Shown here piece after piece: positions 23,672-36,096 of a DNA stretch of 64,000 nucleotides. A model generated the notes under the pieces. It did not search any database. It saw only the letters and a list, made by a program, of their open reading frames with translations, and had not been told where the DNA came from. The position numbers and the translations under genes were made by a program. Every line of letters starts with the position of its first letter. The stretch's first letter is position 1. The stretch lies in NCBI RefSeq assembly GCF_020379485.1, contig NC_063443.1, positions 19,091,531 to 19,155,530 of the forward strand, read 5' to 3'. Source of the DNA: Brassica napus (lineage: Eukaryota; Streptophyta; Magnoliopsida; Brassicales; Brassicaceae).

Positions 23672-25716
23672 TATCACTAGTAGAAAACTTTGATATAGAC
23701 ACGGTAATTTTCGTGATAGGGACTCTTTTTTCGTGACTATATGACATCATAGACACGAAAAGTCACGGAAAAAAAATGTGTCTATACGATCGTGACCAAA
23801 ATTGACCGTGATAATTCGTGACTATTTTAGTCACGTTTTGGACACAGTTTCATTTGTGGCTGTAATTGTCACATTAAGTCATAAAAGCAATCGTATCTAC
23901 TCAGTCACGTTTTTTGTTGTGACTTAACGTGACTATCTACGAAAAATATTTAAAAAAAAATAAACACAAAATAAAAATAGATTTTTATTAATTTAATTCA
24001 GAAAACACAAATTATGTAATATACATAATTACATATATTTACAGAAAATTACATACATATATATATATATATATATTATATGGAATCAATGCCTCCACCG
24101 CTCCACCATCGGCTCCGCCACCGGCTTCTCCACCGACACCTCCATCAGCTTTTACACCGACATCTCCACCTGCTCTGGATGCCATGGGTTAAGCGATGAC
24201 TCAGTCTGCTGGTGGTAGGCCACCGGTGTTACGGCTGAACCGACGAACTGATATGCTCGCCACGCCTTCTCCGCCGTCAGGCTTCTTATGCCTCCTCCGC
24301 CATCAAGCTTCTTCTATCTCCTCTGCTGTCAAGATTCTTCTGCCTCCTCCTCTGCTGTCAAGATTCTTTTTTAGATCTGCATCTGAAAAAAGAAAAAGAA
24401 AAAAACACTGAGAATATAGAAAAATAAATAAAAAGAGTAATCAGGTAGAGAAGTGGTGAATGAGGAGGTGGAGATTGAGATAATGGTGTCGGAGGTGGTG
24501 GTGTTGGTTGTTAAGACTGTTTAGATTCACGAAGACAGAGAGATAGAGGATACGAAGAGTTGAGAGGAGAGAAAGGAAGAAAGAGATGGAAGAAAAAGTG
24601 TGTTTTTTACCTTAGTGCATTTTGGTCCGTTAGATTCACTTTTATCAATGGCTGTGGTTAAACAGAGCATGATCCGAGCCCTTGTATCTGATAGGCTGCT
24701 TTTATGTTGACCAATCAGATCTTATGTATTTGATTTCCTATTTTTTTCCTTTGATTTCCTATTCTAATTTGTTTTTAATAATTCGTAAGAGCAATTGGTG
24801 CCAAAATTCCATCATAAGTCCAAAATTGAGTCTAATTTTGATATAAAATAGGGTTTAGTTTAAATTTTGAAACTGAAGTTTGGAAAAATATATTTAAAAC
24901 TTAAATATAAGATTTAGAGTATAGATATAAGAATTAGAGTGGGATATAGGGTTTATGGTTTATATTTAAGATTTTATATTCAGTTTTGAATATCAGTATA
25001 TATTAATTATTATATTTTATAATTAAAATTAGTTAAAAGTCTAGAAGTTAGTTTTTATCAGTGTATATTAATTATTATATTTTATAATTAAAATTATTTA
25101 AAAGTTTAGAAGTTAGTTTTTATACTTTAGGGTATGAAAGGAAATAGGATTTATATGTTATATGTTTAAAGTTTTGGATTAAGATTTGAAAAATAGATTT
25201 GAAAATTTTGATCTTCTTTAGATATTGATTTTAAGAATATTGTAATAACTGAAAAGTTATTTTAAAATTAAGGCTTAAGGTTTTTAATCTAGGGTATGGA
25301 GTATATATATAGTATTTTAAGGTTTATAGTTAGGTGTATATAGTGTTTGGAGTTTAGATTTAAGATTTGAGTTTAAGTTATGAAAAACAACAAATTATGA
25401 GTTTAGTTTTGAAGATTTGAGTTTAAAATATTATGTTTTTAGGTTTGTGTGAAGATTTTAGGGTTTAATGCTCCATTTAGGGTTTAGGGTATCATATAGT
25501 CACTAAAAATTTGTGGCAAATTCGTGACTTTTTTAGTCACGTTTTTAATTTCGTGATTATTTCGTGACTTTTTTAGTCACGTTTTTTACTTTGTGACAAT
25601 TTCGTGACTTTTTTAGTCACGTTTTTTAGTTCGTGACAATTCCGTGAGTAACTAAAAAATAGTCACGTTTTTTCGTGACCATTTCGTGTCTATAGACATT
25701 TTTTCTACTAGTGTAT
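23672..25716. mobile_element. Non-autonomous CACTA (En/Spm-type) transposon
   Basis: The terminal inverted repeat CACTAGTAGAAAA occurs at 23675 and, inverted, ends at 25713, with 3-bp TAT duplications at 23672-23674 and 25714-25716. The 2039-bp body has subterminal arrays of short palindromic units containing CGTGAC/GTCACG (23700-23930 and 25500-25685), as expected for transposase-binding regions. The middle holds a Pro/Ser-rich segment (about 24085-24370) and AT-rich filler with TTAGGGTTT-like words. No transposase gene. Confidence 0.93.
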
Positions 25717-25885
25717 AGTTAATGTATTTTCCACATTTATGTTCACTACTAGTTAGTGTTGTCTGTTGTTTTAAGTGTTTTCTGTTGTTGTCGTTGTGTT
25801 AAAGTTTACTTTTATTATGTTTAAACTGCTATCTTCAAGATCAAATATATACGAATTTTACTTTCTTTATACAAATAGTACTGTT

Positions 25886-26075
25886 TAAAATTTCCACGCC
25901 AGCTATTTCTTCATGCTTATATATATAATCATATATTTATTATACTTGAAATGTAATGAAAGAAATTCAAAACTAATTAGGTTAAAATTTCCACGCCAGC
26001 TATTTCTTCATGCTTATATATATAATCATATTTATTATACTTGAAATGTAATGAAAGAAATTCAAAACTAATTAG
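25886..26075. repeat. 97-bp tandem duplication
   Basis: A unit containing TTTCCACGCCAGCTATTTC and ending AAACTAATTAG occurs twice in direct orientation with a period of about 97 bp. The copies differ mainly by a short AT indel. It lies about 170 bp beyond the CACTA element. Confidence 0.88.
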
Positions 26076-26089
26076 CTTTTTTTTTTAAA

Positions 26090-27700
26090 GGGTAAAACTA
26101 ATAATGTAATGCTTGCGGGAAGCCTCTATGGCAGTCAACAAAACAACATGATTGTAAGACAAGACGGCAATCTCTATTAAACACGTATAACTGACTAACG
26201 AGTGTATTTGATCTTGAAGATAGCATTTTAAACAGAATAAAAGTGATATCATTTCAATCATACAACGAATAAAAAACTGATGGATGACAAAATTAAAAAG
26301 AAGTAAATGAACAAAGAAAAGATGCAATGGAAAGAAAAATCTAAATACGATTAGTTTGAAAAGTTATAGATAATACTGGTTGAAAAACTTGCTCATATAA
26401 TACCGTAAAGTTAATGGTACTATTTCTGAATTCAGGAAGAGGAAAATATATTCTTGTTTCTTTGCTTGTCAATTGTCAACATAAACGAACAAAAAAAAAG
26501 TTTTGACGAGAGAAGATGCATGCATGGTGAAGTCACACGCAGAGATACGAATGTTTGAAATAGACAAAGGAATATAGATACATAAGAGCCCATCACTTTC
26601 GCATACACGAATACATCCCCCTCTAACCCGATACTTAACCCATTCCTTCATTTACCAATTTATTTTTCAAAGTTTGTTCTCCTTTATAAAACACTTCATA
26701 TATCTGCAGATTCATACACTTTGGACGTTTAATGTCACATTATGGACTTTAAAAAGCATATTTGATTTTTTTTTATAAACATGTTTGATGAGTGGTGATA
26801 CGACAATGACATTAGCACAAGCTTGGTTTCAATGTCATCAACTCGGATTGGTCTAGAGATTTATTTATTACAACATGGTTTATATTTTCTAACTTGTTTC
26901 CTCTTTGAATACCATTCCTACTACTTAGATTTACTTTTTTTTTTTCTTGAAACCAAAGTTTATTTTTAGATCGGCAGTTGCAGTCCACCAAGAAAATGAA
27001 TACCAAGTTAGTTGTTTAGATAGAATATTTTTACTTCCTCTTTGTAGTTTATACAACAAAAGAAAACCGGTTACAATTGGATTGTTGATTTTTAAAATGA
27101 AATAATGTAAAATAATTTATTTCATTAACTAAAAAAAATTAACGATTTCACATAAGTGAAATAGAATACTCATTCTATCAATTCCATAACTAAAACAGAT
27201 AAGATATACAAAAAAAAATATTTCATAAACAAATTTGGTTATGAATGCATGAAATGAATTATATTCTATTTATTGTTGTATTTTATTCCTAACATTCTAT
27301 TTTTATTAATTCTACCAATTCCTAATTGAACTTGTAATTATTTACGGATAAATCATTTAGAAGATTCTATATACTCAGCAATAGTAGATTAAAAAAAAAG
27401 CCAAAACAAATAGATAAACCGATTTTTTTTTTTGATTTTCCTTAAAAAAAGAGGGTCAACAAAAAGGAATATAACGAGATTATATCAACAGAAACGCACC
27501 GAGCTCACAGTTTCCTCTGATAACGCAAAAAAAAAAAAAAAAAAAGTTCCAAATTCATTAAGAGAGAGAATTTTAAAAAGGTGCAAATTGGAAAACCAGA
27601 GAGAGAGAGAGAAAACAAGTGGCTTGCTAGCTCGCCGAACTTTGTTCAACAATGGCGGTTTCTTAGGGTTTGAGCTTCTATTTGATCGGAGAAAAAAAAG
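26090..27700. other. Upstream region of CTR1
   Basis: AT-rich intergenic DNA grading into a purine-rich CTR1 leader (A-run at about 27530, GA repeat at about 27600). I saw no gene. Open frames here are shadows of low-complexity DNA. Confidence 0.5.
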
Positions 27701-27727
27701 TCTCTCGTCTAGATCGCGAATCTTCCG

Positions 27728-30700
27728 ATGGAAATGCCCGGCGCTAGAAGATCCAATTACACTCTGCTTAGTCAATTCCCCGACGACCAGGTCTCCGTCT
27801 CCGTCACCGGAGCTCCTCCGCCTCACTATGACTCCTCCTTGTCGAGCGCCAGCAACAACAACAGCGGCAACAACGGAAAATCCAAATCCGGATTCGATTG
27901 GGATCATCATCCTAGCGGCGGCGGTGGTGATCACAGGCCGCCGAATCGGGCTGGGAATATGTACTCTTCGTCGCTTGGTTTGCAGAGGCAATCGAGCGGG
28001 AGCAGCTTCGGCGAGAGCTCGCTGTCCGGGGATTACTATGTGCCTACGCTCTCCGCGGCGGGTAACGAGATCGAAATGGTTGGGTTTCCTCAAGACGTCG
28101 GGTTAGGTGATTCGAGGATGCAGATGGGGATGGATTCGGCTGGAGGTTCGTCGTCTGGGAAGAGCTGGGCGCAGCAGACGGAGGAGAGTTATCAGCTGCA
28201 GCTTGCGTTGGCGTTGAGGCTTTCCTCGGAGGCTACTTGCGCTGATGATCCGAACTTTCTAGATCCTGTACCGGACGAGTCTGCTTTGCGGACTTCGCCG
28301 AGTTCTGCTGAAACCGTTTCTCATCGCTTCTGGGTAAAGAAGAAAAAAAGAAAAAGAAAAAAAAAATAGATTAGTAAGAGATGGGATATAATGTTTTAGA
28401 TGCATTGCAGATTATAATTCTTTTGTGTACTGCATCAGGTAAATGGATGCTTATCGTACTATGATAAAGTTCCTGACGGGTTTTATATGATTGATGGTCT
28501 GGATCCATATATTTGGACCTTATGCATTGATCTAAATGAAAGTGGCCGCATCCCTTCAATTGAATCGTTGAGAGCTATTGATTCTGGTGTTGACTCTTCG
28601 CTGGAAGCCATCTTAGTCGATCGGCGTGTTGATCCAGCCTTCAAGGAACTTCACAATAGAGTCCACGACATCTCTTGTAGCTGCATAACCACAAAAGAGG
28701 TTGTGGACCAGCTGGCAAAACTAATCTGCAATCGTATGGGGTTTGTACTCATACAATCCTCGTAATCTTTTTTGAAGTAATAATTTTATATCTCCCCCTG
28801 GCTTCTCACTTTGTTTGGTAATCATTGTTTTCACCTCCTTCAGAGGTTCAGTTATCATGGGGGAAGATGAGTTGGTTCCCATGTGGAAGGAGTGCATTAA
28901 CGGTCTAAAAGAGTGCTTTAAAGTTGTGGTTCCCATAGGTAGCCTCTCTGTAGGACTCTGCAGACACCGAGCTTTACTCTTCAAAGTGAGATCCCAACTT
29001 CGATGCTATTGCCAGGACATTTAAGACGTATCTTATGAAATGATCGTATAAACTATTCTGCTTCTTGGATTTGTTTGTACAGTAATACTTGTGAAGACAC
29101 TTTTCTTCGAACAAATTAAAAAAAAAAGTGGTTTTACTAGCTTGAAAACAGTGTATTTTTAGCCGGTTTTTTATTTATCCCGTAATGTTTTCTTTGTTTT
29201 TGTTTTTAAGTTGTTTATCCCCGCATTTGGTGCATGCAGGTACTGGCTGACATAATAGATTTACCCTGTCGAATCGCAAAGGGGTGCAAATATTGTAATA
29301 GAGACGATGCTGCGTCGTGCCTTGTCAGGTTTGGGCTTGATAGGTACGGGTCCAAGTGATTGTGATGGTGCATTCTCTACCTTTTTGTTTCTGTAGGAAC
29401 AAGTATGGCACCAATGTTTCTCATTATGTTGATAACATGGAATACATTGTTTTGGTTTCAGGGAGTATCTTGTTGATTTAGTTGGAAAACCAGGCCACTT
29501 GTGGGAGCCTGATTCCTTGCTAAATGGTCCCTCGACTATCTCAATTTCATCACCTTTGCGGTTTCCCCGACCCAGGCCAGTTGAACCTGCGGTCGATTTT
29601 AGGGAACTAGCCAAGCAGTACTTCACCGACAGTGAATCTCTTAATCTTGTTTTCGATCCTGCATCAGGTAGTCCGATGAAAAGAACATGAATTATATTTT
29701 AACTATATGCATGCTTCTTACATCTCATTTTCTATCTTTCCTGAAAGTAGAATCTCCTGTCATTGTATATATTCTTTTATTATGTCTTCGTTATCTGAAG
29801 GTTAGCAGTCTTAGAATTGTTCTATTGTTTTTTTTTTGTGTGTGTAATGGTTGTGGATGTGGGTGCGTTGCTTTGGAATTGAAGTTCTTTTTGATATTTT
29901 AGTTTAAATTCCTGTTGTACTTGTCTTCTGGACTCTGATTTCTTATATTTTGTTTGAATTCTTGTAGATGATATAGGATTCTCAATGTTTCATAGGGGTG
30001 GAGAAAATGATGGTTCGGCAGAAAATGGGGGTGGATCTGTGCCTCCCGGTGCTAATATGCCTCCACAGAACATAATGCGTGCCTCAAATCAAGTCCAAGA
30101 TGCAGTACCTATAAATGCCCCACCAATCAATCAGCCGGTTGTGAACAGAGCAAACAGGGATCTTGGACTCGATGGTGATGATATGGACATCCCATGGTGT
30201 GATCTTAATATAAAAGAGAAGATTGGAGCAGGTATTAGTTTTATCCATCAAGCAGTCATTTAGTTTATGAAAAAGATATATGAAATTCTTATGTAAGTGG
30301 GTTTGCTTTGGCATTTAGTCTCAAACAAAATAATAATATACTGCCATTTAGAAGTTTATTTCTTCTCTGAGAGTTCGGAATTGTCTTATCTGTCCGCTTA
30401 TATTCCTACTGCTTTTTCAGGTTCCTTTGGCACTGTTCATCGTGCTGAGTGGCATGGCTCGGTAAGAACTTTTTATCTGAAGTTTGCATGGCTGATTTCT
30501 AAAAGTATGGTGGGTTTTAACTAGTAATACTTGGATCTGTTGGATGATAAAAGGGGCAAATTATTTAATCGGTATGGTCTGACATAAATTATATTCTTAT
30601 TTCCTAACGAAAAAGTATCCTCAAATTAGTTTTATGTCTTTCTATCATAAATATATCTTCCTGTTTGAATCTTCCATTGCTATCACGAGCGGAATTCTAA

Positions 30701-32326
30701 CTTTGATTATTGGAAAATTGTCCACCACCAATTTCAGGATGTTGCTGTGAAAATTCTCATGGAGCAAGACTTCCATGCTGAGCGTGTCAATGAGTTCTTG
30801 AGAGAGGTGCACAACCTAAAACTTTCTCGTTTTTTCTTGGTAACGAACTTGGTGTACTAAACCCTTCATGATATCTTGATTCACCGCTAGGTTGCAATAA
30901 TGAAACGCCTTCGCCACCCGAATATTGTTCTCTTCATGGGAGCTGTCACTCAACCTCCAAATTTGTCAATAGTGACAGAATATTTGTCAAGGTACTGTTT
31001 ACATGGATTTCGAAGATTTTGTGTCTGCTGTAGAGTTTTAAGCCTATTCTATTGCTAATGCAATCGTCTCTTTTGAAACAGAGGTAGTTTATTCAGACTT
31101 TTGCATAAAAGTGGAGCAAGAGAGCAACTGGATGAGAGACGCCGCTTGAGTATGGCATATGATGTGGTATGTTTGACCTTCTTCCTTTACCACTCCTGAA
31201 CGGGTTTCAAATTGAGTTGATTACTTTGTGATCTTGGGTTTATTTCTCATCGAGTTTTCTTACCATTTCTGTGTTGCAGGCTAAAGGAATGAATTATCTC
31301 CATAATCGCAATCCTCCGATTGTACATAGAGATCTAAAATCTCCAAACTTGCTGGTCGACAAAAAATACACCGTCAAGGTTTGAATCTGAATTACAAAAT
31401 TGTTTTGTCCAGAGTCTTTAGTTTGTTTCAGTATATATCATTCTTCTTGCGGGACCAGTGTAGAATTTTTATGTTGAATCATTTTAAGGACATTGCGAAA
31501 AGACATTAGTCTGCTGTAACCCATGAAAGTTGGCCCCAAGCTATTGTCTGAAAAGGCATCTCTCTTGCAAAACATTATTTCTTTTAAGTCTTCGATTGGT
31601 CTTAAAATTTCAGGTTTGTGATTTTGGTCTCTCGCGGTTAAAGGCCAGCACGTTCCTTTCATCAAAGTCGGCAGCTGGAACTGTAAGTTCAGTTAGTTTG
31701 AAGCTGAATTCAACTGAACAAGTCAACTCAATTTTGGGTCCTATTAACTATTTGTTCTGTAGAAGAAACAAAACTGATTGGCTTTTGATATTACAGCCCG
31801 AGTGGATGGCACCAGAGGTCCTGCGGGATGAGCAATCTAATGAGAAGTCAGACGTGTACAGCTTTGGGGTCATCTTGTGGGAGCTTGCTACATTGCAGCA
31901 ACCATGGGGTAATTTGAATCCTGCTCAGGTACTCTCTACTCCAAAAAGTTATTTTGCACTAGAAAGTTGCTCATCACATGTTTTTTTATCAGCAACGATG
32001 TTTCATAACACGCTATATTGGTCATTAAAATAAAAACTGGTCCACAGGTTGTAGCTGCGGTTGGTTTCAAGAATAAACGGCTTGAGATCCCTCGGAACCT
32101 GAACCCTCAAGTTGCAGCAATAATCGAGGGTTGTTGGACAAAGTACGCTACAAAAGTTCTTTTTTTTTTCTTTCTGAAACTTCATTTATGATTCCTCCCT
32201 TGAATCATCCTTCATTTTTGATTTGCCAGTGAGCCGTGGAAGCGTCCATCATTTGCAACAATTATGGACTTGCTAAGACCATTGATCAAATCAGCGGTTC
32301 CTCCACCCAACCGCTTGGATCTGTGA
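27728..32326 (+). CDS. CTR1: Raf-like kinase CTR1, negative regulator of ethylene signalling
   Basis: Ser/Thr kinase that, bound to ethylene receptors at the ER, phosphorylates EIN2 and blocks ethylene responses. Fifteen exons: 27728-28333, 28439-28740, 28844-28985, 29240-29343, 29462-29667, 29968-30231, 30421-30461, 30738-30806, 30891-30991, 31082-31166, 31280-31378, 31614-31682, 31797-31928, 32048-32142, 32230-32326. They join to 803 aa, close to the Arabidopsis protein. Residues 1-150 are Ser/Gly/Asn-rich, followed by the EDR1/CTR1-type regulatory region (about 165-370) and the kinase (about 537-795): glycine loop GAGSFGTV, VAVKIL lysine, [16 protein letters not shown], and PEWMAPE. All catalytic residues are present. 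Matches At5g03730. Confidence 0.97.
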
Positions 32327-33025
32327 AACACCGGCCCACTTGGAAACACGATATTAATAATTGATGATGTGCACATATACTCTCAGCATTATTTTGCTGC
32401 CCAGGAGGGAGACACTAGTTAAGATAGCTGTAAGGTACATACCTCGTGAGCTATGGTCCATACACACTCGCTGTTCTAGTGCCACTCTTTTCATTTCTAT
32501 TTTTTTTTTTGCCTTCTCTTTTGTTGTTGTTTTTCTATGTTGCAGATTGTTAAAAGTGTACATGATTATTGTCACAGGGAAGGAAAAAAAGTAAATCAAG
32601 TAGTAAGTGGAAACAGTAAGGGATATTCTATTATCTACCTCCGAGGGGTGTGAGCAATATATTGTTGTAAGCCTTTTGTAGTAGTGACACTTTAAGCTAT
32701 CTTTTTTTGTCTAATCCTTCATGTGATATGTTTCTTTTAAGTTACCTTGTTGTACATTTAAGCTACTAAATTAGTAGCTCCTAGTAACTAAGAGAGTCCA
32801 AACCAAGAAAAAAGAGTCGTGTGTCAGTGTGGTTTTGCAAATTCAGTATGATTCATTGGATTGTACATTGTATTTGTCAAGTGTGTAATTCACACGAGAT
32901 TATCATGAGGATTTGTGATTGTAACTCGTAATGCTAAAAGGTTGCTCATGGTTTAAGTGGAGCTTGTTCAGGAAAACGAAGATTGAGAAATGAAAGAAGA
33001 AAAATATCTCAAGATTGTGAAAATA

Positions 33026-33074
33026 TCTACCAAGAATTTTTTGATCAAAAAAAAAAAATTCTACCAAGAATTTT
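33026..33074 (+). mobile_element. Micro-retroposon stub sharing the LINE 3' end
   Basis: The 15-bp duplication TCTACCAAGAATTTT (33026-33040 and 33060-33074) flanks TTGATC plus 12 A and a T. TTGATC followed by poly(A) is exactly the 3' end of the truncated LINE at 50691-52290 read on its own strand. The best supported of the stubs. Confidence 0.72.
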
Positions 33075-33430
33075 GTGTTGCCTTCGCAAGGAAGTAAATT
33101 TGGCCTCACCTATTGATAACGACTTTACCTTAATTACTCGTCTTTCATAATTGTATAAAAAATTAAAAAAACAGAACTGAACAGACACTGTGTGTTGATG
33201 GGGCTAGTGACCAATAGGATTGCGTAAAATTCAATCTATGACAGTGAGGGTCCACTTGTAAAGCTGACCTGGCAAACACGGAAAATCACTCCTTCCTTTT
33301 AAAAATCTAAGATTACGTGGGGGACCCATCACCTCACAACTTTCTTTCTCCTTCGGATTGCAAAAAAAAAAAACTAGAGATAGAGAGAGAAGCGAAGCGA
33401 AGCAGCAAGGAAACAACAGTCTTCTTCAAT

Positions 33431-33575
33431 GTCGGTTTTCAACTCTAAAAACACAACGAATCAACGATGGAAGATGACACAAAAGATGAATCCACGGTGG
33501 CTGGGAACTGCCCCACCGCACCGCCTTTCTCTCCCCCAGATTTTTTCTTACATATCTCACTAACAGTTTGTCGGT
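33431..33575. promoter_or_regulatory. Two DRE core elements upstream of HSFA3
   Basis: GTCGGT (reverse complement ACCGAC, the DRE core) occurs at 33431-33436 and 33570-33575, the second about 20 bp before the TATA box. DREB2A is known to activate HSFA3 through DREs in Arabidopsis, so position and identity fit. Confidence 0.6.
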
Positions 33576-33595
33576 TACATCCTCCCCTAAACCTT

Positions 33596-33602
33596 TATAA
33601 AC
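33596..33602 (+). promoter_or_regulatory. TATA box of HSFA3
   Basis: TATAAAC about 120 bp before the ATG. It implies a short leader and places the upstream ATG at 33429 outside the transcript. Confidence 0.55.
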
Positions 33603-33720
33603 CCCATCATCTTCCCCTTAATCCATTTTCTTAAGTAAACTCCTTTGATTACCACACCCACTCCCATAAGTTACTTCTCTTCCCTAAACCAATATAACTT
33701 CTATATTTATATTTTTTCAA

Positions 33721-35458
33721 ATGAGCCCAGAGAAGGATGGTGTTTCCATACCTCTCCACGTCGACATAACAGACGTGGCTTCTCCACTCCCCATGCCGCT
33801 AGACATCTTGCACGGGAACCCAATCCCGCCGTTTCTATCCAAAACGTTCGATTTGGTGGATGATCCGAGTCTCGACCCGGTCATATCTTGGGGGCTGACC
33901 GGCGCGAGCTTCGTCGTCTGGGACCCTGTGGAGTTCGCCAGAATCATACTCCCGCGGAATTTTAAACACAACAATTTCTCCAGCTTCGTCAGACAGCTTA
34001 ACACTTATGTCGGTATCTCTGTTATGTCTCTATGTCTGTAAATGTTATAATATGTTCCTCTGCTTTTGTTTTGTAGATTTGGATATATGACTCATGATGA
34101 CTCATGGATGATCATTTTCTATTGTTCTTTACCATTTGTTAATTCTTACCTGTTTTTCTTTCTTTTAATTTTTGTTATCTTTTTTTGTAATTTAATTTGT
34201 TGTATAGATTGTTGAAACTGGCTTTTTTTTTTGATAAAACTGTAAATACCTGTAATTATGCTTTTTGGGATTTGTGCAATCTCTATAATGTAAATATTTC
34301 TGATTATGTATCTATCAATTTGGGCTTGTGTTGTATGTTATTTTTACTGGTCATGTGAAATAAATTTTGTAATCTTGTTCTGTTGAAATGATCATATCCT
34401 CTTGTGTAATTAGTTTTGTTCTTTCCCTCATGGTAAACTTGCTCACTATACAAGTTCAAAGGTTGAAATCTTCTCACTATAACTAAACAGACCAAAGATC
34501 TAGTTTTGCAATCAATCTGCTGTTGTAATCTTGATGTGATTGTTGGGGGATTGATGTTCTTTGTGGGTTTGAATGTGTTCAGGGATTCCGGAAGATTGAT
34601 ACCGACAAATGGGAATTCGCCAACGAGGCTTTCCTTAGAGGACAGAAGCATCTTCTCAAGAACATTCACCGTCGCCGTTCGCCACAATCCAACCAAGCTT
34701 GCAGCAGTAGCATCACCAGCCAACAAAGCCAAGGGTCACCCACCGAGGTCGGAGAAGAGATCGAGAAGCTGAGGAAAGAGCGCCGCGCGTTGATGGAAGA
34801 AATGGTTGAGCTTCAGCAGCAAAACAGAGGCACTGCTCGTCACGTGGACACTGTGAACCAGAGGCTGAAAGCTGCTGAGCAGCGGCAGAAGCAGATGCTC
34901 TCTTTCTTGGCTAAGTTGTTTCAGAACCCAGGCTTCTTGGACCGCCTCAAGAGCCTCAAAGGAGAAGGAGGGGGTCTTGGATTCGAAAAGGCGAGAAAGA
35001 AGTTCATCAAGCACTCCCCAACAGGAGGGGAGATTGTGAAGTATGAAGCTGATGACTGGGAGAGACTGTTAATGTCAGAGGAAAAAGACACTGAGAACAT
35101 TCTACCCTCAAACCAGGGGATGACTTCAACCGATCCAAAAGGGAAGAACCTGATGAATCCATCAGAAGAAGAAACAATGAATCAAGATTACTTCTTACCT
35201 TTTCCAACTCCTGAAGGACTTATCAAACAAGAAGAGACTTGGAGCATGGGTTTCGACACTACAATACCGAGTTTCAGCAACGAGGATGTGTGGGGAAACA
35301 CAATGGACTATAATGTCGCAGAGTTTGGTTCTGTTCCAGAAACATCAAGTGGTGGTTGTTTGCCTGATGTATGTTGGGAACAGTTTGCTGCAGGGATGAC
35401 AGAGACTGGATTCAACTGGCCACCTGGTGATGATACTACTCCAATGGATGATCCTTAA
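33721..35458 (+). CDS. HSFA3: Heat stress transcription factor A3
   Basis: Class A heat-shock factor acting in the nucleus late in heat and drought responses downstream of DREB2A. Two exons, 33721-34008 and 34583-35458, join to 387 aa. The single intron splits the DNA-binding domain after FVRQLNTY, the conserved HSF position, and the second exon resumes with [15 protein letters not shown]. The DNA-binding domain covers about residues 36-128. A heptad-rich HR-A/B region with the class A insertion follows (about 145-215). The C-terminus has Trp-containing activator motifs ([18 protein letters not shown]), which is the special HSFA3 pattern in place of classical AHA motifs. Matches At5g03720. 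Confidence 0.95.
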
Positions 35459-36096
35459 GACCTTTCATTATATATTTTATTAGACCAATCACCCGTTTAT
35501 TATCGGGTGAATTATTAATTAATTGATTGTTTATTTTGAGATGCACCTTTATACATATATAAATAATGATTTTGCACTTTTTATTTAGAATCAATGTCTC
35601 TGCACTAAGGTTTTACTGGAGGACACAAAATTATGCTTTTGTTTTGTTTGGGTTCTATCTTGCAGGGGTTTGAGGACTCTTCTTGAAGCTGACTATCACA
35701 CTCTTCCATGGAAGAGGAGATCTTTATGTTCCAGGTTAGCTCTTTCTCCTTGCTCTGGTATGTTTTGTCTTGGTTTGGTTACAATTTACAGGTGATAAAC
35801 CGTAAGACATGATAATCAAAATGTGACAGAGAACGAAAAAACCTTGGTGATATTTTAACGTTTGAGGCTTATTCAAACTTGGTGATCATTATTCACATAA
35901 GTTAAAATTGACAAGAAGGGATCCCTGATATGTACTGTACTAGTTTATATAAATATAGATAAAAGTCCCCATAATCATACAACCATTGTTATCACAATAC
36001 AATCTTATAAATATTTCTTTTTACTTCTTAAAACACTATGGTGTTGGATTATTCATACTTAGTACCTCCTGACGAATGACAAAAGGTGGGTGGTAA

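Noticed and set aside
27485..28093. 202-aa open frame antisense to CTR1 exon 1
   Set aside because: Shadow of the GC-rich, stop-poor CTR1 first exon; no splice or domain support.
33429..33563. Possible 43-codon upstream ORF of HSFA3
   Set aside because: The TATA box at 33596 implies transcription starts downstream, so this ATG would not be in the mRNA.
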